Positions 14,713 to 23,607 of a DNA stretch of 64,000 bases are shown here, piece by piece. The position numbers and the translations under genes are program-made. The notes under the pieces are model-generated. The model ran no database searches, was not told the origin of the DNA, and saw nothing but the letters and a program-made list of their open reading frames with translations. Source of the DNA: Haemophilus parainfluenzae (GTDB taxonomy: Bacteria > Pseudomonadota > Gammaproteobacteria > Enterobacterales > Pasteurellaceae); assembly GCF_900450995.1 (NCBI RefSeq), contig NZ_UGHY01000002.1, positions 1,152,501-1,216,500 of the forward strand, written 5' to 3'. Within the stretch, counting starts at the first letter, position 1; the number at the start of each line of letters is the position of its first letter.

Positions 14713-15849
14713 TTAATCTTTCAATTTAATAAAAAACGTACCACTAGGTATGATAGGCAAATAGTTTTTATGGAAATCCATAAAGGTTTTTTGTGGGTCT
14801 ATGTCTTCAAAAAGTTTTGGGTAAAGTGCTTTTGCCATAAATTGAGCGGCTGATAGATCACTTAGTGAGCGAGAGGCTGTATGATAAATACCGTAAACAC
14901 GGTGGTTTTTAACTGCAGGTAAATCTTGCCACCCTGCACGGGTTAAGAAACCTTTTAGGCGTTTTTGTGCATCCTGTTCATTGATGTTTATTCCCATCGC
15001 CATTATTTCATCGTTAGTTTCATGCCCCATTTCTGTGCCAGAAATCATGATCACTTCAGGTTGTGCGGCAAGAAGTTGTTCTGGATTAATTGGTCCCCAA
15101 TTTTCGACAAAAGGCGCGCTTACGTTATCCCCGCCAACAGTTTCAGCAATAGCACCCCACATATTTTTACCAAAGGTAAAGCTATATTCACTAGGACCTT
15201 TATTGCCAAATTCTACATAGATTTTAGGTTTAGGTAGGTTAGCCTCTTTTACACGTTTTTGAATATCAGTAATACCTTGAGCATATTCATCTGCAATTTT
15301 ATTTGCTCGTTCTTCGGTACCTGCAAGTTGCCCAAAAATCTTTGCGCTTTGGGTGTGTCGTTCTACACTTTGAGCATTAAAATCGACAACAATAATTGGA
15401 ACGCCAGCTTGTTCTAACTTTGGTAGTTCGGAACCAATAGTTTGATATTGCCATTCTGCAAGAATCAATACATCAGGTTTTAATGCCAAGGTTTTTTCGG
15501 TTGAGAAAGTTCCTGTATTTACATTACCAATATCAGCAATATTTTTGAGTTCAGGCATTTTTTCAGAAAACAATGCCCAACTTCCTGGATTAAATTTTTC
15601 CCAAAATTCACGTGAGATACCTTTAACATATTTAAAATTTTCAACACCCGTAACAGCAATATAATCAGGATAGTAAAAGCCTAACACGGCATTTTTTACG
15701 GGCACATCAACGTTAACTTCTCGTCCTAATACATCTTTGATTGTTTTTATTTCTGCTTGAGTAGTGATACCAAAAGTCAGTAATAGAACGGCCAAAATTA
15801 AACGAATTGTTGATTTTTTTGCATATAAACTCCTGTCTGAATAAAACAT
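14713..15849 (-). CDS. Periplasmic iron-siderophore/corrinoid-type ABC substrate-binding protein
   Basis: 378 residues: a signal peptide (KKSTIRLILAVLLLTFGITTQA), then a FepB/BtuF-type binding fold with the typical opening TIKDVLGREVNVDVP, the helix-1 GNVNTGTFSTEKTLALKPDVLIL, and NWGPINPEQLLAAQPEVIMI. I chose the Met at 15849; another in-frame start at 15882 lengthens the N-terminus without benefit. No permease or ATPase gene accompanies it, so it must borrow a transporter encoded elsewhere. A Fur-like site lies just upstream. The ligand (ferric siderophore, haem or cobalamin) is not decidable. Confidence 0.8.
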   Translation of the reverse strand: MFYSDRSLYAKKSTIRLILAVLLLTFGITTQAEIKTIKDVLGREVNVDVPVKNAVLGFYYPDYIAVTGVENFKYVKGISREFWEKFNPGSWALFSEKMPELKNIADIGNVNTGTFSTEKTLALKPDVLILAEWQYQTIGSELPKLEQAGVPIIVVDFNAQSVERHTQSAKIFGQLAGTEERANKIADEYAQGITDIQKRVKEANLPKPKIYVEFGNKGPSEYSFTFGKNMWGAIAETVGGDNVSAPFVENWGPINPEQLLAAQPEVIMISGTEMGHETNDEIMAMGININEQDAQKRLKGFLTRAGWQDLPAVKNHRVYGIYHTASRSLSDLSAAQFMAKALYPKLFEDIDPQKTFMDFHKNYLPIIPSGTFFIKLKD

Positions 15850-15861
15850 CAGAACATTACC

Positions 15862-15880
15862 ATAAATAAGAATTATTATC
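15862..15880 (-). promoter_or_regulatory. Possible Fur box upstream of the iron-type binding protein gene
   Basis: On the minus strand GATAATAATTCTTATTTAT agrees with the 19-base Fur consensus at 12 positions, including the intact GATAAT half. It lies 13 bases upstream of the chosen start. The region is very AT-rich, so chance matches are easy. Confidence 0.4.
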
Positions 15881-16002
15881 AAATTTAGATGTTATAAAGT
15901 GATAATACAAGAAATGCTGTTGAAGGGTAAAATAGGCATATATCTAGAAAAAACATATTTCGCATTTAAAATTGGAAGTGCGGTCAAAACTTAGTAAGTT
16001 TT

Positions 16003-16035
16003 CACTTCTCCTTGAGTTGGACTAAAGGAGAAGTG
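16003..16035. repeat. Perfect 11-base inverted repeat downstream of the cysteine-type ABC operon
   Basis: Arms CACTTCTCCTT (16003-16013) and AAGGAGAAGTG (16025-16035) enclose an 11-base loop, just past the stop at 16048. Neither side has a T run, so it is a weak terminator candidate or an mRNA 3'-end stabilising hairpin. Confidence 0.6.
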
Positions 16036-16047
16036 AATGTGGGAGAA

Positions 16048-16905
16048 TTATTTATATTCAACCACGATATCGCTTTCGCTGACGGTATCACCATAAACTG
16101 GCAATAAAGTTTTTTCGTAAGCTTGTTTTAAACGACCATCTTTGCCTAAGGTTTGGATTTCGTTGTTTAACCAATTTAACAATTCAGGTGCATCTTTGCG
16201 AACAGCTGGCGCAATAACATCTTGATCACCAAAGTTTTTTACGCCCACGGTATAACCTGGATTTTGTTTTGCCCAAGCGAATAAGAAGGTATTGTCGTTA
16301 GATAAGGCATCACCACGACCATCACGTAAAGCTTCAAAGGTTTCGGTATTTTGTTCAAATTTCAATAACTTCACATCTGGATAGTTTTTGGTGAAGAAAA
16401 TATCAGCCGTGGTGCCTTTATCTACAATTAAAGTTTTGCCTTTTAATTGTTCAAGATCAGTAATGACTGAGCCATCTTTTGAAACGACACCGAGTGCTAC
16501 TTTCATATATGGATTAGCAAAATCTACCACTTCTTTACGAGCAGGTGTCACAGTAAAGTTAGCTAAGATAATATCAACTTTCTTAGAAAGTAAGTATTCA
16601 GCACGGTTTGCGGCATCCACTAAAACAAACTCTACTTTGTTTTCGTCACCTAATAAGTCTTTACCGATCGCTTTACCAATTTCGACATCAAAGCCTTGGC
16701 TTTTACCTTGCGCATCCACATAACCAAATGGTGGTTTATCGCTAAATACACCAATGCGCACTTTGCCATCTTTTTGTATTTGCTCAAGGCTTGAGATTGT
16801 TTTTGCTCCGTCTTTAGCTGGTTCTTTATCATTACACGCGGTTAAGCCAAATGCTAAGGTGGCAGTGGCTAAAAGTGCGGTCAATGTTTTAAATGTTTTC
16901 TTCAT
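16048..16905 (-). CDS. Cysteine-type amino acid ABC transporter, substrate-binding lipoprotein
   Basis: 285 residues. Lipobox LTAC places the lipidated Cys at residue 24, followed by a family-3 solute-binding fold: VRIGVFSDKPPFGYVDAQG, VDIILANFTVTPARKEVVDF, KGTTADIFFTKNYP and a GDALSNDNTFLFAW block. This pattern strongly resembles the CjaA/Cj0982 cysteine-binding proteins. ATG 16905 follows GAGAGGG and overlaps the upstream ATPase gene by 17 bases; an earlier in-frame Met at 16926 would bypass that site. A USS core sits in the signal-peptide codons. It is the last gene of the permease-permease-ATPase operon. Cysteine as ligand is inference from family. Confidence 0.87.
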   Translation of the reverse strand: MKKTFKTLTALLATATLAFGLTACNDKEPAKDGAKTISSLEQIQKDGKVRIGVFSDKPPFGYVDAQGKSQGFDVEIGKAIGKDLLGDENKVEFVLVDAANRAEYLLSKKVDIILANFTVTPARKEVVDFANPYMKVALGVVSKDGSVITDLEQLKGKTLIVDKGTTADIFFTKNYPDVKLLKFEQNTETFEALRDGRGDALSNDNTFLFAWAKQNPGYTVGVKNFGDQDVIAPAVRKDAPELLNWLNNEIQTLGKDGRLKQAYEKTLLPVYGDTVSESDIVVEYK

Positions 16906-17653
16906 AGTTTGTCCCTCTCGGTTCATAATTTAAGATATTTAAGAATGTTTTCGCACGATCCGTGGTTGGATTCGTGAAGAAATCTTCCGGTTTTGCCTGT
17001 TCAATGATTTTCCCTTTATCCATAAACACAATGCGGTTAGCTACTTGACGGGCGAAGTTCATTTCATGGGTAACAATGAGCATCGTCATACCATCTTTGG
17101 CAAGTCCTAAAATCACATCAAGTACTTCGCGTACCATTTCAGGGTCAAGGGCAGCAGTGACTTCATCGAACAGAATAATTTCAGGGTTCATGCAAAGTGA
17201 ACGCACAATAGCAATTCGCTGTTTTTGCCCACCGGATAATTCACGCGGATAGGCATTTTTTCGGTCATATAGACCTACACGTTTAAGTAACTCATAGGCT
17301 TGTTTTTCAGCTTCTGCGCGATCGCGTTTTTGTACTTTTAAAGGGCCGAGCAAAATATTGTCAATCACTGATAAATGAGCGAATAGTTCATAACTTTGGA
17401 ATACCATCCCAATGCGTTGACGCGCTTTGACCCAAGGAATGTCTTTGCCTAATTCGCCTGCATTTTGCAGCAAAATCTGACCGCACTTTATTTCCTCTAG
17501 CCCATTTAGGCAGCGTAAAAAAGTACTTTTACCACAACCCGATGGACCTAAAATAACGACAACTTCGCCTTTCTCTATAGAAAGATTGATGCCTTTGAGT
17601 GCTTCTACATCACCGTAATTTTTGACGAGGTTTTTAATTTCTAATAGCGCCAT
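16889..17653 (-). CDS. Polar amino acid ABC transporter ATPase (GlnQ/HisP family)
   Basis: 254 residues. Walker A GPSGCGKST, Q-loop FQSYELF, signature LSGGQKQRIAIVRSL, Walker B IILFDEVTAALDP and H-loop VTHEM are all present, so it should be an active ATPase. It lies 18 bases after the second permease and overlaps the binding protein gene. It energises import of the amino acid bound by the downstream lipoprotein, probably cysteine or cystine. Confidence 0.92.
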   Translation of the reverse strand: MALLEIKNLVKNYGDVEALKGINLSIEKGEVVVILGPSGCGKSTFLRCLNGLEEIKCGQILLQNAGELGKDIPWVKARQRIGMVFQSYELFAHLSVIDNILLGPLKVQKRDRAEAEKQAYELLKRVGLYDRKNAYPRELSGGQKQRIAIVRSLCMNPEIILFDEVTAALDPEMVREVLDVILGLAKDGMTMLIVTHEMNFARQVANRIVFMDKGKIIEQAKPEDFFTNPTTDRAKTFLNILNYEPRGTNYEENI

Positions 17654-17671
17654 GTGTTTTCCTAATTAAAA

Positions 17672-18340
17672 TTAACTTTCCCAACGGGTTTCTAAATAAC
17701 GGGAAAATAAGGATAGCGGGTAACAAATCACAAAATATAAACCGAAAATGACACCATAAATCCAAAGCGCCGCCGATTGATTACTAAATAATGAATGCTC
17801 GATAATTTGTTGACCGACTTTTATCACTTCTACTACACCGATTAACATTGCCAAGGAACTGGTTTTTACCATGCGGGTAAAGAGGTTAATAGCACTTGGT
17901 GTCACACGTTTTAAACTTTGTGGAAGTAAAATATACACAAAGGTTTGAAATGGCGTTAAACCTAAAGCGTAGGCTGATTCCACTTGATGTTTTTCAATGG
18001 AAGTTAATGCGCCACGCACTAAATCCCCCATTTCTGCTGTTCCCCAGAAAATAAACACCAAAATACATACAGAAATGCCATCTAAGTGAATATCAAACCA
18101 TTTTGCCAAACCAAAATACGCGAGAAAAAGTAAGGCTAATAATGGAATAATACGTACAAATTCTAAATAAAAGCGGCAAATGGCTTTGATAATGGGATTT
18201 TTGCTTGTCATGATTACGCCAAAAATCACACCTAAAATACAGGCAAAGAAAACGGAAACGAATGCAATTTCAGCTGTTACCCATAAACCGTTGAGCAGGC
18301 GTTCAATGTTGCTACCTTGGAATAATAACTCAAGCCCCAT
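17672..18340 (-). CDS. Amino acid ABC transporter permease, HisM/GlnP type
   Basis: 222 residues with about five membrane helices and the EAA loop ALTSIEKHQVESAYALGLTPFQTFVYILLPQ that docks the ATPase. FYLEFVRIIPLLALLFLAYF is the usual His/Glu/Gln permease TM motif. It overlaps the preceding permease gene by 11 bases; the two should form the heterodimeric channel. Confidence 0.9.
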   Translation of the reverse strand: MGLELLFQGSNIERLLNGLWVTAEIAFVSVFFACILGVIFGVIMTSKNPIIKAICRFYLEFVRIIPLLALLFLAYFGLAKWFDIHLDGISVCILVFIFWGTAEMGDLVRGALTSIEKHQVESAYALGLTPFQTFVYILLPQSLKRVTPSAINLFTRMVKTSSLAMLIGVVEVIKVGQQIIEHSLFSNQSAALWIYGVIFGLYFVICYPLSLFSRYLETRWES

Positions 18341-18989
18341 ATTTTGCTCTCCGAGTACGACGTTCTAAATGACCGATGAACAGAGACATCGGTAATAGAA
18401 TGATCAAATAAAACACCACTAGTAAAAATAAGGCTTCATTGGTTTTGTAATCGAGACCGATGACTTCTTTCGCTACAAACATGAGTTCGGCTACGGCAAC
18501 GGCACTGATCACTGAGGTTTCTTTCATTAAGAACAAGCAATTTGCGCCGATTGCAGGTGTGGCAATCGCAAAGGCTTGCGGGAAAATCACATAGCGAAAA
18601 GCTTGAAAAGGGGTGAGACCAATACTTAAGGCTGATTCAATTTGTCCTTTTGATACGGCTTCCAGACCACCACGAAAGGCTTCTGCCATATAGCTTCCAC
18701 CTAAAAATGCCAGGCCGATAATGCCGCAAGTAAACCCATCTAATTTCAGGCCAATTTTAGACAGCCCAAAATAGAGAAAAAATACTTGAATCAATAAAGG
18801 CGTATTACGAGAAAGCTCGATATAGCCTTTTACTAACCAAGTTAATGATTTGACTTTGTAGGTGGTAATCACCGCACAAATCACACCAATCACTAGCGAC
18901 AATAAAATGCCCCAAAAGGCAAGATGAAGCGTCATCAGCGTGGCATGAATAAAACGTGGGGTGACGCTTAAAATATAATCCCAATTCAT
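18330..18989 (-). CDS. Amino acid ABC transporter permease, HisQ/GlnP type
   Basis: 219 residues, the partner of the downstream permease. GYIELSRNTPLLIQVFFLYFGL and the EAA loop GLEAVSKGQIESALSIGLTPFQAFRYVIFPQ are visible. First gene of a four-gene operon. The 173 bases upstream up to the hem operon terminator hold its promoter region, but I see no convincing regulatory palindrome there. Confidence 0.9.
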   Translation of the reverse strand: MNWDYILSVTPRFIHATLMTLHLAFWGILLSLVIGVICAVITTYKVKSLTWLVKGYIELSRNTPLLIQVFFLYFGLSKIGLKLDGFTCGIIGLAFLGGSYMAEAFRGGLEAVSKGQIESALSIGLTPFQAFRYVIFPQAFAIATPAIGANCLFLMKETSVISAVAVAELMFVAKEVIGLDYKTNEALFLLVVFYLIILLPMSLFIGHLERRTRRAKYGA

Positions 18990-19124
18990 TTTTTATAATT
19001 TGATCGTTTGCGTAACGATATAGTAAAAAATTTTGAATCGGTGAGAAAAGAATGGAAATGCATTATTTATAATGAAATGTAATAAGGGATGTGTTTTAAA
19101 TTAGCTTGGCAATAGATAAATAAT

Positions 19125-19153
19125 AAAAAGACGGGGCTTTATTTAGCCCCGTC
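19125..19153 (-). terminator. Terminator of the hemCDXY operon
   Basis: On the minus strand GACGGGGCT / AGCCCCGTC with an AAATAA loop, followed by TTTTTATTATT, just past the hemY stop. Confidence 0.9.
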
Positions 19154-19163
19154 GTTGTTTATT

Positions 19164-20450
19164 TTAATCACGTTTCGCAATAAGTGCGGTTGGTTCTTCG
19201 TCTGTTTTTGGTTCATCTTGTATTTCAGCCGGTTTATCTTGAATAGACATGGCTGATTTTAAACTGTCCTGACGAATTTTTTCCGCTGCTGCTTTGTCGC
19301 CAGCTTGTTCGAACACATAAGATGCCATCATGACATCATTTGGTTGAAGCTGAGTTGGGCAAGCAGTGACTTCTTTAAATGCTTCTGCTGCTTTAGCGAA
19401 ATCGTTATTACGCACATAAAGATAGCCTAATGCACGATTGAGACAACAACGTTGGCTTTCATCCGCACGTTTTGCGCGTTTTTCCACTAACTTGAGTAGT
19501 TTGCTGTTATCTTCTGCTTGTAAACGAGTGATTTGCGTGCAAAGTTCAGGGCTGATTGGGGTGTTATCACCCAATTTTTTCATGATTTCAAGCGTGAATT
19601 CATAAGCTGACTCATGGTCGTTGCAATCAATCAAACGTTGAATTAAAGCTGTTTTTAACTCTAAGTCATTGCGACGACGGCGTGGTTGAGCTTCCCACCA
19701 TGCAAGCAGACCTTCAACGCCTTCTTCATTCATTTTCTCATCTAACAAGCCATTTTCTGTTTCTTGTTGAAGCGCTTTAAATTCTTCAGCTGAGAATAAT
19801 CCAGAACCTTCGATTAAATCTAAGATGCCATCAAGAGCTTGATAAGCTTTGGAGCGGCTATAAATTTCAGCAGCAAGTTTTAATACTTCTTTGTTGCGAT
19901 CTGACATTTCAAGCAAACTGTCAACCGAACTGCGCGCAGCCGGTAATTTATTTTGTTGTAATAAAATACGGGTGCGAGCAATTTCGACGACTAGGTTATC
20001 TGAGCCAGCAAGCTCCGTCGCTTCAATTAAATAACGGTTTGCACTGAATTCATCACCGCGTTGCTGTGCAGCTTCAGCCGCTTTAATCAGATTTAATACT
20101 GGCTCGGCAGAATGTTTTGCGTTTTTACCAATCAGTTTTTCTGCTTTGGCATAATCGCCTTCATTCATTTTCATCAAGCCTTCAAGGGTTTGACGCTGTG
20201 CTTTTACACGTTTACGGCGAGAGAACCAGTTATAGGTATTGCTACTTAAACGGAAGAAACGGGTAACAATCCATTCTAATGTATAAATCACCGCAAGTGT
20301 CACCACAAAGAAAATGACTAATGTGGTGAGCGACATTTCATATATAGTGTTTGCCGTTTCAATTCTGACATAACCTTGCTGACCAGAGAGGTAAGGCCCA
20401 GCAATCAATCCGGCAAGTAAGGCGATCATTAAAAAGAGAACTCTAAACAT
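19164..20450 (-). CDS. hemY: HemY, inner-membrane TPR protein of the hem operon
   Basis: 428 residues: two N-terminal membrane helices ([22 protein letters not shown] and [18 protein letters not shown]) followed by a periplasmic TPR-like helical array ([53 protein letters not shown]). Despite the name it is not a protoporphyrinogen oxidase in proteobacteria, and its role in haem synthesis is unclear. It follows hemX by 9 bases and ends the operon. Confidence 0.93.
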   Translation of the reverse strand: MFRVLFLMIALLAGLIAGPYLSGQQGYVRIETANTIYEMSLTTLVIFFVVTLAVIYTLEWIVTRFFRLSSNTYNWFSRRKRVKAQRQTLEGLMKMNEGDYAKAEKLIGKNAKHSAEPVLNLIKAAEAAQQRGDEFSANRYLIEATELAGSDNLVVEIARTRILLQQNKLPAARSSVDSLLEMSDRNKEVLKLAAEIYSRSKAYQALDGILDLIEGSGLFSAEEFKALQQETENGLLDEKMNEEGVEGLLAWWEAQPRRRRNDLELKTALIQRLIDCNDHESAYEFTLEIMKKLGDNTPISPELCTQITRLQAEDNSKLLKLVEKRAKRADESQRCCLNRALGYLYVRNNDFAKAAEAFKEVTACPTQLQPNDVMMASYVFEQAGDKAAAEKIRQDSLKSAMSIQDKPAEIQDEPKTDEEPTALIAKRD

Positions 20451-20459
20451 TATCTATCC

Positions 20460-21758
20460 TTATTGTTGGGGTTTGGTTGCCGGTTGTGCAGCTGGTGCTT
20501 CAGCGGGTTTTTCTTCAGCTTTTGACTCTTCTGCTTTCGCTTCTGGTGCTGGTTTTACTTCTTCTTTTCTTGGTGAATTATCGATTGCCTTTTCTGCTTC
20601 GATTTCAATTTTTTGCACATCTAAAGGAGTACGATTTAAGTACTTATCAAGCATACTTAAGCTTTGTAATTGGCTTGGTACATCCACATAGATAGATAAT
20701 TCAGATAATTCATCCACTGATTTTAAGAAACTTTGAGTCACTTCAGCATTGGTATCAAAATAGCTACGAATCCAAGATGCAACGGCTTCTAAAGATTGTT
20801 TATAAAGTTCGTTTTGCTGACGAGGGACAGCCATAATCGCTAATTGTAAGCGTAAACGAATGTTTTCACGTAAGTAGATATCTTGGTTTGGTGCTAATAA
20901 TTCTTTGCGATCTGCACCGTGTTTCGGTGAAATACGAATAAAGTGATTCAAGAATGAGGTCGCACTTTTTTCAGCATTTTCTGCCCAGTCAGATAGGGAA
21001 TCGGATAGTTTTGTTGCATTTTGGTCATCACCGAAATTCACATCTAGCACTGGTAACTCATCAACCGTATTGGCTAATTGAGATAATTTTTGCATGACAG
21101 CGTTTTGATCGATTCCTGTGACGGAGAGAAGTTGTTTTAGATCTTGATTGATAGCACTACGGATAGCCGCGGATTGTGAGTTGTTCACTTTCGCAAGGGT
21201 TTCATCAGTGAGTTTTAAGAGTGAAACCGCTGTGTCTACATCATTATCTAACACTAATTTACGCAATGCATTGTTGAGCAAGAAATCAGCTTCTGAGAAT
21301 AACCAATCAGTAGGTTGCTGAGCATTAGCTTGCGCGCTCACTTTATTGATTTGTGATTGTAAGCCAACTAACTCATGTGATTTGGCATTGATGAGCTCTT
21401 CTACTTGCGCAATTTTGTTTTGCGTTGCTTTATTCGCAGACTCTAATTGAGCAAGCTGTGTAGTATCAAATTTTACTTCTTGAGCAGGTGCTGAAACCAC
21501 CGTTTTATTATTAATTTGAGCTTCAAGTGCGGTCAATTTTTGTTGGAATTCATCCACTTTTTGTTGGCCAAAATAATAACCTGCACCACCCACGCCAAGT
21601 GCAATGAGAATAGCCAATAAACTTAATCCAGTACCACTTTTCTTCACAACGGTTTGTGTACGTGGCGCAACAGGCTCGCGATCTTCGGTTTGAATTTCCA
21701 CTGCATCTGTTTCTTGGATTTCATCTGTCGTTTCAGGGGTTAATTTCTCTTTCGCCAT
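20460..21758 (-). CDS. hemX: HemX, putative inner-membrane protein of the hem operon
   Basis: 432 residues: a charged cytoplasmic N-tail, one membrane helix (GLSLLAILIALGVGGAGYYFG), a long periplasmic coiled coil (FQQKLTALEAQINN through ELVGLQSQINKVSAQ), a HemX domain, and a low-complexity Ala/Glu/Lys/Pro tail from about residue 400. The family was once called a uroporphyrinogen methyltransferase, but no SAM-binding motif is visible. It lies 9 bases after hemD and 9 before hemY. Confidence 0.93.
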   Translation of the reverse strand: MAKEKLTPETTDEIQETDAVEIQTEDREPVAPRTQTVVKKSGTGLSLLAILIALGVGGAGYYFGQQKVDEFQQKLTALEAQINNKTVVSAPAQEVKFDTTQLAQLESANKATQNKIAQVEELINAKSHELVGLQSQINKVSAQANAQQPTDWLFSEADFLLNNALRKLVLDNDVDTAVSLLKLTDETLAKVNNSQSAAIRSAINQDLKQLLSVTGIDQNAVMQKLSQLANTVDELPVLDVNFGDDQNATKLSDSLSDWAENAEKSATSFLNHFIRISPKHGADRKELLAPNQDIYLRENIRLRLQLAIMAVPRQQNELYKQSLEAVASWIRSYFDTNAEVTQSFLKSVDELSELSIYVDVPSQLQSLSMLDKYLNRTPLDVQKIEIEAEKAIDNSPRKEEVKPAPEAKAEESKAEEKPAEAPAAQPATKPQQ

Positions 21759-21767
21759 ATCTTTTCC

Positions 21768-22529
21768 TTAGTGAGAAAGGGGAGTTACTTCATTAAGTAA
21801 GGTATTAAGTAAACTTTGATTGTCCGCACCAGCGGAAACCACCACATTATGCCAACCTTGTTGTACTGCAACATCCGCAATGCGTTGACTTACCGTGACT
21901 AAACAGCAATTTTTTAGCCAATTTTGTTCATTTTCAGGCACAAATTCGATTAACGCCTGCAAAATTTCAAGGCTTGTTACTACAAGGGTTTGCACACCAG
22001 AACGAATACAAATACTGGTTTGCTCTTCGTTATTATAACTAATCGGCGTGCGTTGGTAACATTCGACTGTCTCAACAGTTGCACCGTGTAGTGTGGCCTG
22101 TTCACGTAGTAATTCTCGTCCACCGTTGCCACGTAAAATTAACAAGTTTTTATCTGTTAATTCTGCCATTTGCGGTAAATTTAATACACCTTCAGTATTT
22201 TCCGATGTAATTGGATAACGAACAGTGCATTCAGTTTGACAGGAAAAATGCTGTGCCGTTCTATGTCCAACTGTAAAGTATTGTAAATCTTGACGCCAGC
22301 TAAAGCCAATATCTTTCAGGGTTTTATCTGCAAAATCGACTGCACTTTTTGAAACCAAAAACACATAATCACCACTTTTTAGCTGATTAAGTTTCGTCGG
22401 TAATTGTGCTAACTCGGCACCCGCCTCAATAGAAAGCAAAGGCAAATGCAAGGCTACCACACCGGCTTGATTCAGCTGGTCAACTAGGGCTTTTCCTCGT
22501 TGATCGGGGCGGGTGACTAGTACAGCCAT
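21768..22529 (-). CDS. hemD: Uroporphyrinogen-III synthase
   Basis: Cyclises hydroxymethylbilane to uroporphyrinogen III with inversion of ring D. 253 residues, normal for this poorly conserved family. N-terminal VLVTRPDQRGKALVDQLNQAGV, central FVLVSKSAVDFA and ILRGNGGRELLREQATLHGATVETVECYQR, and C-terminal LVTVSQRIADVAVQQGW. It follows hemC after 9 bases. Confidence 0.93.
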   Translation of the reverse strand: MAVLVTRPDQRGKALVDQLNQAGVVALHLPLLSIEAGAELAQLPTKLNQLKSGDYVFLVSKSAVDFADKTLKDIGFSWRQDLQYFTVGHRTAQHFSCQTECTVRYPITSENTEGVLNLPQMAELTDKNLLILRGNGGRELLREQATLHGATVETVECYQRTPISYNNEEQTSICIRSGVQTLVVTSLEILQALIEFVPENEQNWLKNCCLVTVSQRIADVAVQQGWHNVVVSAGADNQSLLNTLLNEVTPLSH

Positions 22530-22538
22530 GGTGATTTC

Positions 22539-23471
22539 CTATGCTGAGTAAATCTTCGCCAGAATCTTATCTGCGCCCTGTGCTAGAAGTTGTTCAGCAA
22601 TGGTCACGCCTAATGCTTCGGCATTTTCAACCGCACTTTTACCTTCCGCACGAATAATCGCAGAGCCATCAGTTTCTCCGACGAGTGCACGCAAGAAAAC
22701 TTCGCCATTTTGCTCAATGGCATAGCCACCTATTGGCACTTGGCAACCACCTTGTAAGCGGGTATTCATTGCACGCTCAGCCAAAACACAAGTCGTCGTG
22801 GTGGCATCGGAAAGTGGAGCAAGCAATGCTTTCACTTCTTCATCATCAACACGGCACTCAATGCCTACCGCGCCTTGTCCGGCAGCCGGTAACGACTGTT
22901 CTACTTCAATAAATGAGGTAATACGTTCCGCTAACCCTAAACGAATTAAGCCAGCTGAGGCTAAAATAATGGCATCGTATTCGCCATTGTCTAATTTACT
23001 TAATCGGGTTCCCACATTGCCACGCAAGGAGCGGATATCAAGATCAGGGCGTGATTGTTTTAATTGGCATTGACGACGTAAGCTTGATGTTCCAACAATG
23101 GCGCCTTGTGGTAATTCATCTAATGAACGGTATGTATTAGACACGAAAGCATCTCGCGGATCTTCACGTTTACAGATCACACTTAAGCCTAGACCTTCTG
23201 GAAATTCCATCGGTACATCTTTCATTGAATGGACGGCAATATCGGCACGTTTTTCAAGTAAAGCGTTTTCTAACTCTTTAACAAATAAGCCTTTTCCACC
23301 AATTTTAGCCAAAGGGGAATCTAAGATTACATCACCTTTTGTCACCATCGGAACTAATTCAACAGAAAGTGTTGGGTGAAATTGTTCTAATTGATCTTTT
23401 ACAAAATTTGCCTGCCAAAGGGCTAAAGGGCTTTGACGAGTCGCAATTTTTAAGGTTTTAAGCACTGCCAT
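22539..23471 (-). CDS. hemC: Hydroxymethylbilane synthase (porphobilinogen deaminase)
   Basis: Polymerises four porphobilinogen molecules into hydroxymethylbilane. 310 residues. The dipyrromethane cofactor Cys is residue 243 in [13 protein letters not shown] and the catalytic Asp is residue 85 in [13 protein letters not shown]. Arg-rich substrate loops [11 protein letters not shown] and RGNVGTRL are intact. First gene of hemCDXY, divergent from cyaA as in enterobacteria. An intact hemC-hemD pair implies haem synthesis, unlike H. influenzae. Confidence 0.96.
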   Translation of the reverse strand: MAVLKTLKIATRQSPLALWQANFVKDQLEQFHPTLSVELVPMVTKGDVILDSPLAKIGGKGLFVKELENALLEKRADIAVHSMKDVPMEFPEGLGLSVICKREDPRDAFVSNTYRSLDELPQGAIVGTSSLRRQCQLKQSRPDLDIRSLRGNVGTRLSKLDNGEYDAIILASAGLIRLGLAERITSFIEVEQSLPAAGQGAVGIECRVDDEEVKALLAPLSDATTTTCVLAERAMNTRLQGGCQVPIGGYAIEQNGEVFLRALVGETDGSAIIRAEGKSAVENAEALGVTIAEQLLAQGADKILAKIYSA

Positions 23472-23607
23472 AAATACCGCTGATTTTAAATAGAAATATG
23501 CCCTATGCTACCATTTTTAGGGCAAAAAGTCAGATCATTTAAATTTTTGATTTCCGACTAGGTAAGTGGTACATTAACGCCAATTATTTGGTCATAGGTA
23601 GGAAGCC

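Noticed and set aside
14659-14853. 64-codon plus-strand frame with good Shine-Dalgarno after the denV homologue
   Set aside because: Most of it is antisense to the binding protein gene and passes through its terminator; kept only as a low-interest observation.
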